Source of the DNA: Brenneria izadpanahii
Lineage (GTDB): Bacteria > Pseudomonadota > Gammaproteobacteria > Enterobacterales > Enterobacteriaceae
Length of the DNA: 64,000 nt
Assembly: GCF_017569925.1 (NCBI RefSeq)
Contig: NZ_CP050854.1
Span: 124,001 to 188,000 of the forward strand
Reading direction: 5' to 3'
Below the pieces are notes generated by a model that was not told where the DNA came from, did no database searches, and worked only from the letters and a program-made list of their open reading frames with translations. Below are positions 45,547 through 54,989 of the stretch, one piece after another; position 1 is the first letter of the stretch, and each line of letters begins with the position of its first letter. A program made the position numbers and the translations under genes.

Positions 45547-46623
45547 CTAGGCTCCCCAGGTGGTTTCCAGTACGCGCAGCCAGTTACCGTAGCAAATTTT
45601 TTCCAGCAATGGGCGCGCATAGCCTCGCCGGGCCAGCGCATCGACCAGTAGCGGCAGCCCGGCGACATCGGCCAGATCCGGCGGAACGGTGGTGCCGTCA
45701 AAGTCGGAACCCAGACCGACGCCGTCTTCGCCCAGTTTGGTCAGCAGATAATCAACATGGCGGACGATCTCTTCCACCGTCGCATTAGGATCTTTTTTCC
45801 CATCTTCGCGCAGGAACATGGTGCCGAAGTTTACGCCGACAAAGCCGCCGCTTTCCCGAATGGCGGCCAGTTGGCTGTCCGTCAGGTTACGCGATTGGGC
45901 GCAGAGCGCGTGCGCGTTGGAATGGCTGGCGACCAGCGGGGCGTCAGTAATATCAGCGGTTTGCCAGAAACCTTTTTCATCCATATGCGAGACGTCCACC
46001 ATAATGCGTTTGGCGTTACAGGCCCGCACCAGGCGTTTACCGGCTTCCGTCAGCCCGTCTCCGGTATCCGGGGAGGAAGGGAAACGGAACGGAACGCCTT
46101 GGCCAAAAATATTCGGACGGCTCCACACCGGCCCCAGCGTGCGCAATCCGGCTGCGTGCAGAATATCCAGCAGTTCCAGATCGGGATCGATCGCTTCGGC
46201 GCCTTCAATATGCATCACCATGGCCAGCACGCCCTCGGTCATACACTGACGGATATCCGCCGCGCTACGGCAAATTTTGGCCCGCCCGGCGGATTCCGCC
46301 TCAATGCGCAGCAGGGTGGAAATTAATGAAAACGTTACCTCTCTGGCGTTTTCCATCGTCGGCGTGGCGTGGGGAACAAACAGCCCCCCACTTTCTGGTA
46401 CAGATTTTGCTGCTGCCTTGGGCGAAGGAACATAGGCGGCAAACAAACCGCCGGCAAAACGGCCCTGCTGGATGCGTGGCAGGTCGATCTGGCCTGCCGC
46501 CGGCCCGTTTAGAAAGGCTTCCGCCGGGTTAGCCCGGTGAGAAGACCAAAGACGCAGGAGTACGTCATTATGTCCGTCGAAAACAGGGATTGGTTCACTG
46601 ATGGGTAGCTGATTGTCTGGCAT
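45547..46623 (-). CDS. Membrane-dipeptidase-type peptidase, family M19
   Basis: A 358-aa zinc dipeptidase of the renal dipeptidase family, which cleaves dipeptides including those with a C-terminal D-residue. Metal ligands are in PVFDGHNDVLLRLW (HxD), the bridging Glu in MHIEGAEAI, then VDVSHMDEKGF and VASHSNAHAL; the C-terminal GLGSDFDGT motif is also present. No signal peptide is seen, so it is cytoplasmic. ATG 46623 is chosen over 46692 by homology. It is divergent from the peptide importer at 46831. Confidence 0.92.
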   Translation of the reverse strand: MPDNQLPISEPIPVFDGHNDVLLRLWSSHRANPAEAFLNGPAAGQIDLPRIQQGRFAGGLFAAYVPSPKAAAKSVPESGGLFVPHATPTMENAREVTFSLISTLLRIEAESAGRAKICRSAADIRQCMTEGVLAMVMHIEGAEAIDPDLELLDILHAAGLRTLGPVWSRPNIFGQGVPFRFPSSPDTGDGLTEAGKRLVRACNAKRIMVDVSHMDEKGFWQTADITDAPLVASHSNAHALCAQSRNLTDSQLAAIRESGGFVGVNFGTMFLREDGKKDPNATVEEIVRHVDYLLTKLGEDGVGLGSDFDGTTVPPDLADVAGLPLLVDALARRGYARPLLEKICYGNWLRVLETTWGA

Positions 46624-46668
46624 AGTCACAAGTACCGGCTCTGGATGCGATGTAATGGGGCGTTGGAT

Positions 46669-46704
46669 TGCTCCATTTTGGTGCCGATGCACTAAAATGG
46701 AGAA
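46669..46704. promoter_or_regulatory. Paired NtrC-like sites forming a 32-bp dyad
   Basis: TGCTCCATTTTGGTGCC (46669-46685) and TGCACTAAAATGGAGAA (46688-46704) both resemble the NtrC consensus TGCACCAAAATGGTGCA (about 15/17 and 13/17 matches). They are arranged as a dyad with arms CTCCATTTTGGTGC / GCACTAAAATGGAG. They lie between the divergent M19 and peptide-importer genes. No convincing sigma-54 promoter (GG-N10-GC) was found nearby, so another regulator is possible. Confidence 0.5.
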
Positions 46705-46830
46705 CCGCCGCTAAGGAAAAAAATCACGCCTTAGTTCATCCATTTTAAGCCCGCCTTGTTTGCCGATGTCAAGACGAAAATATGAAATAAAAAACAAAAA
46801 ATTATTTAATATCAACATGTTGAGGTGTTT

Positions 46831-48426
46831 ATGATTACCAGGAGACGTTTTCTTGCCGGATGCGGCGCCGTACCATTCCTTTCCTATCTGAATCTTCACT
46901 CCGCGTTTGCCGCCACTCCGCCCACCATGCTGGTGATGGCGATACAGTTGGACAACATGACCAGTCTCGATCCGCATGAAAGTTTTGAGTCTGTCGGTTC
47001 TGAAATCGCCGGTAACCTTTATCAGCGTTTGGTGATGCCGAATCCGGAGAAGCCGAGCGAAGTGAAAGGCGAGCTGGCGACAAGTTGGGAAGTGAGCAAC
47101 GAGGGAAAAACCTTTACGTTCCACCTCGATCCCAATGCCAAATTCTCCGACGGCAGCGCGGTAACGGCGGAAGACGCGGCGTTTTCATTGCAGCGCGTGG
47201 TCAAACTGGACAAAAGCCCGGCGTTTATCATTAACCAGTTCGGTTTTACCAAAGATAACGTTGAGCAGCACGTTACCGCGCCGGACGCTCATACGCTGGT
47301 GATTAATCTGGACCAACCCGCGGCGGAAACCTTCCTGCTGTATTGTCTGTCGGCGCCGGTAGGCAGCGTGGTGCAGAAGAAAGCGGCGTTGGCCAATCAG
47401 CAAGGGGACGATCTGGGCAACGCCTGGGTGAAACAGCACAGCGCCGGTTCGGGGGCGTTTACCCTGCGCGCATGGAAAGCCAGCGAGAGCGTGATCCTGG
47501 AGAAAAATTCCCATTACCCGACGGACAGTAAAATTCAGCGCATCATCATGAAGCATATTGTCGATCCGTCCGCCCAGTTGCTGATGTTGCAGAAAGGGGA
47601 CGTCGATATCGCCCGCGATCTGACCAGCGAGCAGCTGCGCCCGATTCTGAATGACGACAATTACCATGTTATTCGCAAGGATGTCTCCACCATTATGCTG
47701 ATGTCCTGCAACACCACCAATGAACTGCTGAAAAAACCGCAGGTCTGGCAGGCGCTGAAGTGGGCGGTGGATTATGAAGGCATCCAGAAAAACATCATTC
47801 CGTTGACGCACCGCGTGCATCAAAGTTTTCTGCCCGGCGGATTCCCGGCCGCGCTGGACGATACCCCGTTCCATCAGGATATCGCCAAGGCTAAAGCCCT
47901 GCTGGCGGAAGCAGGCTACCCGGACGGCTTCGAGATCACCCTCGATCACTACTCCGCCCAGCCTTATCCCGATATCGCCCAGGCGATCCAGACGCAACTG
48001 GGGGCTATCGGCATCAAAGTCAGGCTGATTTCTTCGGAGAACCGTCAGGTATTGACCAAAATGCGCGCCCGTCAGCATCAGTTGGCCATTACCGCCTGGG
48101 GCGCGGACTATTTCGATCCCAACTCCAATACCGAAACCTTCTGCGTAAACACCGATAACGGCGAAAATGCCCGTAACCGCACGCTGGCATGGCGCTGCGG
48201 CTGGTCAGACGAGAAGTTCAATACGCTGACCGAGCAGGCGCTGCATGAAAGCGATGCGGATAAGCGTATTGCGCTGTACGAAACCATCCAGCGCGAACAC
48301 CGGGAACACAGCCCGTTTATTATGCTGATGCAGAGTACGCTGCCGATTGCCTGCCGTAAGAATATCAGTGGCGTCAACATGACGGTACTGCGTGATAGTG
48401 CTTATGAGCAGGTGAAAAAAGCGTAA
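46831..48426 (+). CDS. Peptide ABC transporter binding protein with Tat-type signal
   Basis: A 531-aa SBP family 5 protein. ATG 46831 follows TGAGG. The signal peptide MITRRRFLAGCGAVPFLSYL...AFA carries a twin-arginine-like TRRRFLA motif, unusual among Dpp-type binding proteins; the Cys after LAG could alternatively be a lipobox-like residue. Family landmarks: LDNMTSLDPHESFE, DPNAKFSDGSAVTAEDAAFSLQR. It is the first gene of the six-gene operon to 53408. Confidence 0.92.
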   Translation: MITRRRFLAGCGAVPFLSYLNLHSAFAATPPTMLVMAIQLDNMTSLDPHESFESVGSEIAGNLYQRLVMPNPEKPSEVKGELATSWEVSNEGKTFTFHLDPNAKFSDGSAVTAEDAAFSLQRVVKLDKSPAFIINQFGFTKDNVEQHVTAPDAHTLVINLDQPAAETFLLYCLSAPVGSVVQKKAALANQQGDDLGNAWVKQHSAGSGAFTLRAWKASESVILEKNSHYPTDSKIQRIIMKHIVDPSAQLLMLQKGDVDIARDLTSEQLRPILNDDNYHVIRKDVSTIMLMSCNTTNELLKKPQVWQALKWAVDYEGIQKNIIPLTHRVHQSFLPGGFPAALDDTPFHQDIAKAKALLAEAGYPDGFEITLDHYSAQPYPDIAQAIQTQLGAIGIKVRLISSENRQVLTKMRARQHQLAITAWGADYFDPNSNTETFCVNTDNGENARNRTLAWRCGWSDEKFNTLTEQALHESDADKRIALYETIQREHREHSPFIMLMQSTLPIACRKNISGVNMTVLRDSAYEQVKKA

Positions 48427-49436
48427 TGTCGGTATTTAAACGTTTCCTCAGTACGCTGGGGAGTTTGATTCTGACGTTGTTCGGCCTGTCGGTGCTGACA
48501 TTCTTCATCGGTCGGGTAATGCCGACCGATCCGGTGTTGGCGGTAGTCGGCGACAACGCGCCGGAATCGGTAGTGGCGCGCGTGCGTCAGGAAATGGGGC
48601 TGGATCAGCCGTTATGGGTACAGTTTATTCGCTACCTGCATCAACTGCTGCAAGGCGATCTGGGTAATTCGGTACTGACCTCCAACCCGGTGATAACGGA
48701 TATCGCGCGCTTTTTCCCCGCCACGCTGGAACTGGCGACCGCGGCGATTATTATCGCCGCGCTGGTCGGCATTCCGCTCGGCGTATGGGCGGCGGTGCGT
48801 CAGGGCTCCTGGGTCGATCAAACCATCCGGGTGGTCTGTCTGGCCGGGCATTCACTGCCGGTGTTTGTGCTGGCGCTGCTCAGCCTGCTGATTTTCTACG
48901 CGGTGCTGGGCATCGCGCCGGGGCCGGGACGTCAGGACATTATCTTCCAGGACATGGTGCCGCAGGTGACCGGGCTGTTGACGGTGGATTCCCTGCTGGC
49001 CGGCGATTACGACGCCTTTAAGGACGCCGTCGCCCATATGGCGCAGCCGGTGTTGATACTGGCGTATTTCAGCATGGCCTATATCACGCGCATGACGCGC
49101 ACCTTTATGCTCAATGCGTTGAGCGGTGAATTCGTCATTACCGCGCGGGCTAAAGGGTTGTCATCACGCCGGGTGATCTGGCGTCACGCCTTCCCGACGG
49201 TGGCGGTGCAACTGGTGACGGTGCTGGCGCTGACCTATGCCGGTCTGCTGGAAGGCGCGGTGGTGACGGAGAACGTCTTCTCCTGGCCTGGGCTGGGACA
49301 ATACCTCACCACGGCGTTGATGAACGCCGATATGAACCCGGTGGTTGGCACCACGCTGTTAGTCGGCACCCTGTACGTCTTGCTGAATCTTTGTGCCGAT
49401 ATTCTCTACCGACTTTGGGATCCCCGCGTAAAATGA
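48426..49436 (+). CDS. Peptide ABC transporter permease, DppB type
   Basis: A 336-aa permease whose ATG shares one base with the preceding stop (TAATG). It shows FIGRVMPTDPVLAVVGDNAPE, GDLGNSVLTSNPV, a longer-than-usual periplasmic loop around residues 170-200, and the EAA-type loop ITARAKGLSSRRVIWRHAFPT. Confidence 0.92.
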   Translation: MSVFKRFLSTLGSLILTLFGLSVLTFFIGRVMPTDPVLAVVGDNAPESVVARVRQEMGLDQPLWVQFIRYLHQLLQGDLGNSVLTSNPVITDIARFFPATLELATAAIIIAALVGIPLGVWAAVRQGSWVDQTIRVVCLAGHSLPVFVLALLSLLIFYAVLGIAPGPGRQDIIFQDMVPQVTGLLTVDSLLAGDYDAFKDAVAHMAQPVLILAYFSMAYITRMTRTFMLNALSGEFVITARAKGLSSRRVIWRHAFPTVAVQLVTVLALTYAGLLEGAVVTENVFSWPGLGQYLTTALMNADMNPVVGTTLLVGTLYVLLNLCADILYRLWDPRVK

Positions 49437-50335
49437 TTTTTCCTGTATCACGAGCTTGGTTGCTCGACGAAACGCCCGTAACACGCCGCCAGGCCGTATG
49501 GGGCCGGCGCTACCGGCTATGGCTGGGATTACGGGCAAACCCGATGGCGATGATGGGGTTGGCGGTTATTCTGTCGGTGTTGCTGTTGTCGCTGGCGGCG
49601 CCGCTATTAACCTCTTTCAATCCTGGTTTTCAGGATCTGGCTAACCGGCTGGCGCCGCCTTCCGCCAAGCACTGGCTGGGCACGGATGAGCTGGGGCGCG
49701 ATATCTACACCCGCATCCTGTACGGCGGCCGTACCACGCTGGGCATGGTGATTGCCGTTGTGGCGCTCACCGCGCCTATCGGTTTGCTGGTGGGCTGCGT
49801 CGCGGGTTACGCCGGCGGGCTGTTGGATAAGATTCTGATGCGCGTGACGGATATCTTCCTGTCGTTTCCGCGCCTGATTCTGGCGCTGGCCTTCGTGGCG
49901 GCGTTAAAGCCCGGCGTGGAAAGCGCCATTCTGGCGATCGCCCTTACTTCCTGGCCGCCGTATGCCCGGCTGGCGCGGGCGGAAACCATGCAGTTCCGCC
50001 ACAGCGACTTTATTGCCGCCAATCGCCTGACCGGGGCGACGCCAATGCGCATTATTCTGCGCCATATCATGCCGCTGTGCGTACCCAGCCTGATTGTTCG
50101 CATCACGCTGGATATGAGTTCGATCATCATCACGGCGGCCAGCCTGGGCTTTCTGGGCATGGGGGCGCAGCCGCCTTCACCGGAATGGGGAACGATGATC
50201 GCCACCGCGCGGCGTTTCCTGTTTACCGAATGGTGGGTGCCGCTGATGCCCTGCGTGGCAATTTTCCTGACTTCGCTGGCGTTTAACTTTTTAGGTGACG
50301 GTTTGCGTGACGTACTGGATCCAAAGGAGCGTTAA
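49433..50335 (+). CDS. Peptide ABC transporter permease, DppC type
   Basis: A 300-aa permease. ATG 49433 overlaps the upstream stop by 4 bp; the frame back to 49391 is inside the previous gene. It shows KHWLGTDELGRDIYTRILYGG and the loop AANRLTGATPMRIILRHIMP, then a C-terminal NFLGDGLRDVLDPKER. Confidence 0.92.
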   Translation: MIFPVSRAWLLDETPVTRRQAVWGRRYRLWLGLRANPMAMMGLAVILSVLLLSLAAPLLTSFNPGFQDLANRLAPPSAKHWLGTDELGRDIYTRILYGGRTTLGMVIAVVALTAPIGLLVGCVAGYAGGLLDKILMRVTDIFLSFPRLILALAFVAALKPGVESAILAIALTSWPPYARLARAETMQFRHSDFIAANRLTGATPMRIILRHIMPLCVPSLIVRITLDMSSIIITAASLGFLGMGAQPPSPEWGTMIATARRFLFTEWWVPLMPCVAIFLTSLAFNFLGDGLRDVLDPKER

Positions 50336-51163
50336 ATGCTGGTGGAAATTGAAAATCTTCGCATCACGTTTACCAACGGGAATGAAAAGTCCGAGGCGGT
50401 GCGCGGCGTATCCTTGAGCATTGGTAAAGAGAAGTTCGCCATTGTCGGGGAGAGTGGCTCCGGTAAATCGCTGACCGCCCGCAGTCTGATGCAGTTACTG
50501 CCGGGCAACGCGCAGATTCAGGCGGATAAACTCAGTTTTGACGATATCGATCTGCGCGGCGCTAATGAAAAAACCATGCGTCAGATCCGCGGCAAGCGCG
50601 TCGGGTTTATTTTACAGGATCCGAAATACTCGCTGAATCCGGTGATGACCATCGGCCAGCAGATTGCGGAAGCCTGGCGGGAGCACAAAGGCGGCAGTAA
50701 ACGCGCGGCGATGGCGGCGGCGGTCGAACTGTTGGAGCAGGTGCGCATTCGGGAGCCGCGGCAGGTCGCCATCCGCTATCCGCATGAGGTGTCGGGCGGC
50801 ATGGGGCAGCGGGCGATGATCGCCATGATGCTGGCGCCCGATCCGGAACTGCTGATTGCCGATGAGCCGACCAGCGCGCTGGATGCCACCGTGCAGGCCG
50901 ATATTTTGAAGCTGATTGACGATCTGGTGTCGCAGCGGGGGATGGGGCTGATTCTAATCAGTCACGACCTGCCGCTGGTATCGCATTTCTGCGATCGGGT
51001 GGCGGTGATGTATGCCGGCCGGATTGTCGAAATGCTGGCCGCCAGCGATTTGCATCAGGCTCAGCACCCTTATACCCAGGGACTGCTGGCATGTCTTCCT
51101 TCTTTGAAACATCCCCGGGATCGTCTTCCGGTGATGAAACGTGATGCAGCCTGGAAAAACTGA
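50336..51163 (+). CDS. Peptide ABC transporter ATPase, DppD type
   Basis: A 275-aa ATPase that starts immediately after the permease stop, with no spacer. Walker A is [15 protein letters not shown], signature VSGGMGQRAMIAMMLA, Walker [13 protein letters not shown]. The second signature residue pattern (GGMGQR) is slightly unusual versus GGMRQR. It is shorter than most DppD proteins because the C-terminal cysteine-containing extension is absent. Confidence 0.92.
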   Translation: MLVEIENLRITFTNGNEKSEAVRGVSLSIGKEKFAIVGESGSGKSLTARSLMQLLPGNAQIQADKLSFDDIDLRGANEKTMRQIRGKRVGFILQDPKYSLNPVMTIGQQIAEAWREHKGGSKRAAMAAAVELLEQVRIREPRQVAIRYPHEVSGGMGQRAMIAMMLAPDPELLIADEPTSALDATVQADILKLIDDLVSQRGMGLILISHDLPLVSHFCDRVAVMYAGRIVEMLAASDLHQAQHPYTQGLLACLPSLKHPRDRLPVMKRDAAWKN

Positions 51164-51903
51164 TGATTACACTTGATAATTTGCGTATTTCATTCGGCTC
51201 GACCGCCGTGGTGAAGGGGGTTTCTTTTCAGGTGGAAAGCGGCGCCAGCTTCGGCATCGTCGGAGAAAGCGGTTCGGGAAAATCGACGATTTTACGCGCG
51301 TTGGCCGGGCTTAACCATGATTGGCAGGGCAGCATACTGTTCGGCGGCATGGCGCTGTCGGCCCATCGCGGCCGCGATTTCTTCCGTCAGGTGCAGATGG
51401 TGTTTCAGGATCCTTACGGTTCCCTGCATCCCCGCCAGACGATCGATCGTATTTTGCAGGAACCCCTGCTGGTGCATCACATCGATCGCGCTGAACAACG
51501 TATCGCTCAGGCGCTTGATGACGTGGGGCTGCCGTCAACGGTGCGTTTTCGTTTCCCTCATCAATTATCCGGCGGGCAGCGTCAGCGCGTCGCCATCGCG
51601 CGGGCGCTGATCGCCGAGCCGGAAGTGCTGTTGCTGGATGAACCGACATCCGCGCTGGATGTGTCGGTACAGGCGGAAATTCTCAATCTATTGATGGATA
51701 TCCGTCAGGAGCGGAAACTCACCTACCTGATGGTGAGCCACAATCTGGCGGTGGTCACCCATCTGTGCGAGCAGGTCGGCGTGATGCAGCACGGCGAAAT
51801 GGTAGAGATACTGAGCGCCGAGGATTTACGTGCGGGGCGAATGCAACATCCGCACACGACAGAACTTTATACGTTAAGTATGGCGTTAGAGGAGCCGGCA
51901 TAA
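51163..51903 (+). CDS. Peptide ABC transporter ATPase, DppF type
   Basis: A 246-aa ATPase overlapping the upstream stop by 1 bp. Walker [16 protein letters not shown], signature [15 protein letters not shown], Walker [15 protein letters not shown]. It also lacks the usual C-terminal oligopeptide-transporter extension, so both ATPases of this system are compact. Confidence 0.92.
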   Translation: MITLDNLRISFGSTAVVKGVSFQVESGASFGIVGESGSGKSTILRALAGLNHDWQGSILFGGMALSAHRGRDFFRQVQMVFQDPYGSLHPRQTIDRILQEPLLVHHIDRAEQRIAQALDDVGLPSTVRFRFPHQLSGGQRQRVAIARALIAEPEVLLLDEPTSALDVSVQAEILNLLMDIRQERKLTYLMVSHNLAVVTHLCEQVGVMQHGEMVEILSAEDLRAGRMQHPHTTELYTLSMALEEPA

Positions 51904-53408
51904 TGTTGAACTGGAAACGGGCGACGGAAGTCGCCCAATCAATGACAGAACGCTGGGATCACGACCATCAACCGGGCGGGGCCGTTGTGCTGTTCGATCG
52001 CGAGCAGATTCAGGCCGCCTGCTGCGGCGGGTTGGCGGATCTGGCTCAAGGCACGCCGTTCAGCACCAGCAGCGTGGTGCGTTTTGCTTCGGTCACCAAG
52101 CATCTGTTCGCGGCGATGGTCACCGGACCGATGGCAGACAAGGTATCGCTGACGGATACGCTGGCGCAGCATCTTCCGCAGTTGACCGGCGCGAACGGCC
52201 AGGTCGCCGTGGGGCAGGCGCTGGATATGACCGCGGGGCTGGACGATATTCGCGAAACCCTGTCTCTTTTGGGCTTATCGGTTTACAACGCGACGCAGGC
52301 CGCCGATTTGCTTCAGTTTGAAGCCGATATGGGGGAGCTGAACTATCCGGCAGGCAGTGAGATTTCCTATTCCAACACCGGCTACCGGCTGGTGGAGGAA
52401 GCGTTAAAAGCCAAAGGGATATTGTTTGCGGATTTGCTGCAACAGCACGTCTGCGATCCGCTGAATATTCGCCTGTACGCGCCGGAAACCTGGTTTGATA
52501 TCGTTCCCGGCCTGGTGCCCGGCTATTGGCAAGGAGATCGCGGCTGGCAGTTGGCCAGCGCCGGTCTGCATCTATCCGCGTCCGGCAGCGTGGCCGGCAG
52601 CGTGCGCGATTTGAGCGTTTGGCTACAGGCGCTGCTGCGCGATGACGGACCGGGCGCCGGCGTGCTGGCCCGGCTTTCCGCGCCGCGCCGGTTGGCGGAT
52701 GGCCGCACCACCGGATACGGGCTGGGCATTGCCCATACGCAGCTCGGCGAGGCGCATCTGGTCGGGCACGGCGGTTCCCATGCCGGATATAAGACCTATT
52801 TCCTGCTCGATCCGCGGCAGGGCGCCGGGGTGGCGTTGGTCGCCAACCGGGAAGACGTCGCCACCTACGACGGCGCGCTGCGCATTATGGCCGCTCTGCT
52901 GGAGCAGCCGTTGCCGCAGCCGGGACATGCGTTGACCAGCGGTCTGTATGCTTCCGACAGCGGCAGCGACTGGTTGGAGATTAGCGGCGATACCGCCTGC
53001 TGGCTGGGGGCGAGTGATACGCTGTACCGCAGCCGCGATCCGGCCGAGGCGGTATCGCTTTCCAGCCATATGCCGATGCGGTTGCGGCAAAACGGGATCG
53101 CGATAGAAGGGGAGATTGGTCATGTGCCCCGTCGGTTCCTTCCCGTAGAAGCGGATGACAGCATCGATCAGGCGCAAGGGCGCTGGTTCTATCCGCAATG
53201 GCGCAGCGAACTGGCGATTACGGGCGACCGGCTGGTGATGGGCATCGGTCCGGCGGCGATAACCGCATCGCTGATTTCTCTGGGTAAAGGCCGTCTGCTG
53301 GCGACGGCGCAGGATGGCCCGTGGGAAAAACGTTTTGCCATTCAGCTTGAGGGCGACGGTATGAGGCTATTGCTGAACCGCAGCCGGATCGTGAGATATC
53401 AGCGCTGA
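51903..53408 (+). CDS. D-aminopeptidase, serine hydrolase family S12 (DAP-like)
   Basis: A 501-aa enzyme with a beta-lactamase/penicillin-binding-type domain: SxxK at Ser63-Lys66 (FASVTKH), YSN at 156-158 (ISYSNTGY) and a third motif HGGSHAGYKTYF. The positions match Ochrobactrum D-aminopeptidase DAP (Ser62, Lys65, Tyr153; recalled). The last 170 residues correspond to its two extra beta-barrel domains. The start at 51903 shares a base with the ATPase stop (TAATG). It removes N-terminal D-residues from imported peptides, which fits the transporter operon; it lacks a signal peptide. Confidence 0.88.
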   Translation: MLNWKRATEVAQSMTERWDHDHQPGGAVVLFDREQIQAACCGGLADLAQGTPFSTSSVVRFASVTKHLFAAMVTGPMADKVSLTDTLAQHLPQLTGANGQVAVGQALDMTAGLDDIRETLSLLGLSVYNATQAADLLQFEADMGELNYPAGSEISYSNTGYRLVEEALKAKGILFADLLQQHVCDPLNIRLYAPETWFDIVPGLVPGYWQGDRGWQLASAGLHLSASGSVAGSVRDLSVWLQALLRDDGPGAGVLARLSAPRRLADGRTTGYGLGIAHTQLGEAHLVGHGGSHAGYKTYFLLDPRQGAGVALVANREDVATYDGALRIMAALLEQPLPQPGHALTSGLYASDSGSDWLEISGDTACWLGASDTLYRSRDPAEAVSLSSHMPMRLRQNGIAIEGEIGHVPRRFLPVEADDSIDQAQGRWFYPQWRSELAITGDRLVMGIGPAAITASLISLGKGRLLATAQDGPWEKRFAIQLEGDGMRLLLNRSRIVRYQR

Positions 53409-53680
53409 GGACGCCGACAGGATAGGCGAGTTTCAAGGATGAGACGGCTATTCCGCGTCGCTGGCGGCGCGGTAAGCGCGTTCCGATTGTGAAGGCATCG
53501 CGCAGCGGCAATCCCTCTTTATTTATGAGGATTCCTCTGCGCCTGCGCGGGGATAACGGTCAAGTCCACTACTGGAAAGGCTTTTACGTAGATTCGAAAT
53601 ATTGTCGTTGATTACCCCCTCCCTGCCTCCCCCTTGTCAGGGGAGGAGACAACCCGTTAACAGCGCTGAATCTACTCCCT
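53409..53680. other. Gap after the D-aminopeptidase gene
   Basis: No gene is seen. The last part (from about 53615) already contains CTCCCTGCC...CTTGTCAGGGGAGGAGA, a degenerate unit of the tandem repeat that follows. Confidence 0.4.
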
Positions 53681-54010
53681 CCCTTGTCAGGGGTAGGAGA
53701 TAATTCGTTAAAACACTGGGTTTACTCCCTCCCCTGGGAAGGGGAGGGTTGGGGTGGGGTTGGAACCAGCAAACTCCCCCTCTTCAGAAGAGCCTACCCG
53801 AACCGCTTATTGCATATCACCGATAAATACTGGCTACCGGATCCCTCCCCTGTCAGGGGTAGGAGATAATTCGTTAAACACTGGGTTTACTCCCTCCCCT
53901 GGGAAGGGGAGGGTTGGGGTGGGGTTGGAACCAGCAAACTCCCGCTCTTCAGAGGAGCCTACCCGAACCGCTTATTGCACATCACCGATAAATACTGGCT
54001 ACCGGATCTC
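53681..54010. repeat. 165-bp tandem repeat, two units
   Basis: Two near-identical units (about 53681-53846 and 53847-54010) each contain TGTCAGGGGTAGGAGATAAT, CCCTCCCCTGGGAAGGGGAG, GGTTGGGGTGGGGTTGGAAC and ATCACCGATAAATACTGGCT. The second unit ends inside the isoaspartyl-peptidase gene, so the first holds a copy of that gene's last ten codons. The CCCCTGGGAAGGGG part can form a hairpin. It lies between two convergent operons and may serve as a terminator region. Confidence 0.85.
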
Positions 54011-54932
54011 CCCCGACATAACCGTAACCGCGATACATGCCTTCACTGTTGAACGGCAGCGCGATGTTGCCGTCGCCATCGACGGCGATCAGGCCGCCGC
54101 TGCCTTCCAGCCGCTTCAGCTTCTCCATCACCACGCGGTCGGCGGCCTGTTGCAGCGACAACCCGGCATACTCCATCAGCGCCGAGACATCGTAGGCGGC
54201 GACGGTGCGCATGAAAATTTCGCCGGTGCCGGTGCAGGAAACGGCGCAGGTCTGGTTATTGGCATAGCAGCCGGCGCCGATAATAGGGCTATCGCCTACG
54301 CGTCCGGCTTGTTTATTGGTCATGCCGCCGGTAGAGGTGGCCGCCGCCAGATTGCCGTTGCTATCCAGCGCCACAGCGCCGACGGTGCCGAACTTGCGAT
54401 CGGGATCGATAGGATCCTGGGATTGACCGTCGTGATCCAGTATCACCTGCCCTGTTCCTGATTGGGCGTTGTGCAACTGGCGGCGGCGTTCTTCGGTGGA
54501 GAAAAAGTCCGGTTCCACCATGTCTAAATGGTGCTGACGGGCAAAATCCTCCGCGCCCGCGGCGGTAAACATCACGTGCTGACTGCTTTCCAACACGGTT
54601 CTGGCCGCCCGCACGGGATTACGGATATGGCTGACGCAACTGACCGCTCCCGCGTTCAACGTGCGTCCATCCATAATGCTGGCGTCCAGCTCGTGGGTTT
54701 CATTTTGGGTAAATACCGAACCGTGCCCGGCGTTAAACAGCGGACACTCTTCCAGCAGCCTAACGGCTTCGGTCACTGCATCCAGCGCGCTGCCGCGCTG
54801 CGCCAGAATCTGCTGTCCGCTGGCGACGATCGCGCGCAGTTCGGCGAGGTAGCGTTGCTCTTTCTCCGCGCTCATCGCCGCGCGGGTCAGCGCGCCGGCT
54901 CCGCCGTGGATCACAATTACTGCTTTTCCCAT
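53982..54932 (-). CDS. iaaA: Isoaspartyl peptidase / L-asparaginase (Ntn hydrolase)
   Basis: A 316-aa N-terminal-nucleophile enzyme. Autocleavage is expected before Thr183 (RKFG|TVGAVALD), giving alpha and beta chains. Conserved features: VIHGGAGA at the N-terminus, NAGHGSVFT, GGMTNKQAGRVGDSPIIGAG. It hydrolyses beta-aspartyl (isoaspartyl) dipeptides and Asn. In E. coli iaaA sits beside gsiABCD; here it is the last gene of an operon that also contains a Gsi-type importer. Its final codons lie within a tandem repeat. Confidence 0.93.
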   Translation of the reverse strand: MGKAVIVIHGGAGALTRAAMSAEKEQRYLAELRAIVASGQQILAQRGSALDAVTEAVRLLEECPLFNAGHGSVFTQNETHELDASIMDGRTLNAGAVSCVSHIRNPVRAARTVLESSQHVMFTAAGAEDFARQHHLDMVEPDFFSTEERRRQLHNAQSGTGQVILDHDGQSQDPIDPDRKFGTVGAVALDSNGNLAAATSTGGMTNKQAGRVGDSPIIGAGCYANNQTCAVSCTGTGEIFMRTVAAYDVSALMEYAGLSLQQAADRVVMEKLKRLEGSGGLIAVDGDGNIALPFNSEGMYRGYGYVGGDPVASIYR

Positions 54933-54989
54933 GCTGCAATTTCTCTTTTCAATAGGTTAGAACGGAGGAAGCGGAAATGACGGCGCATA

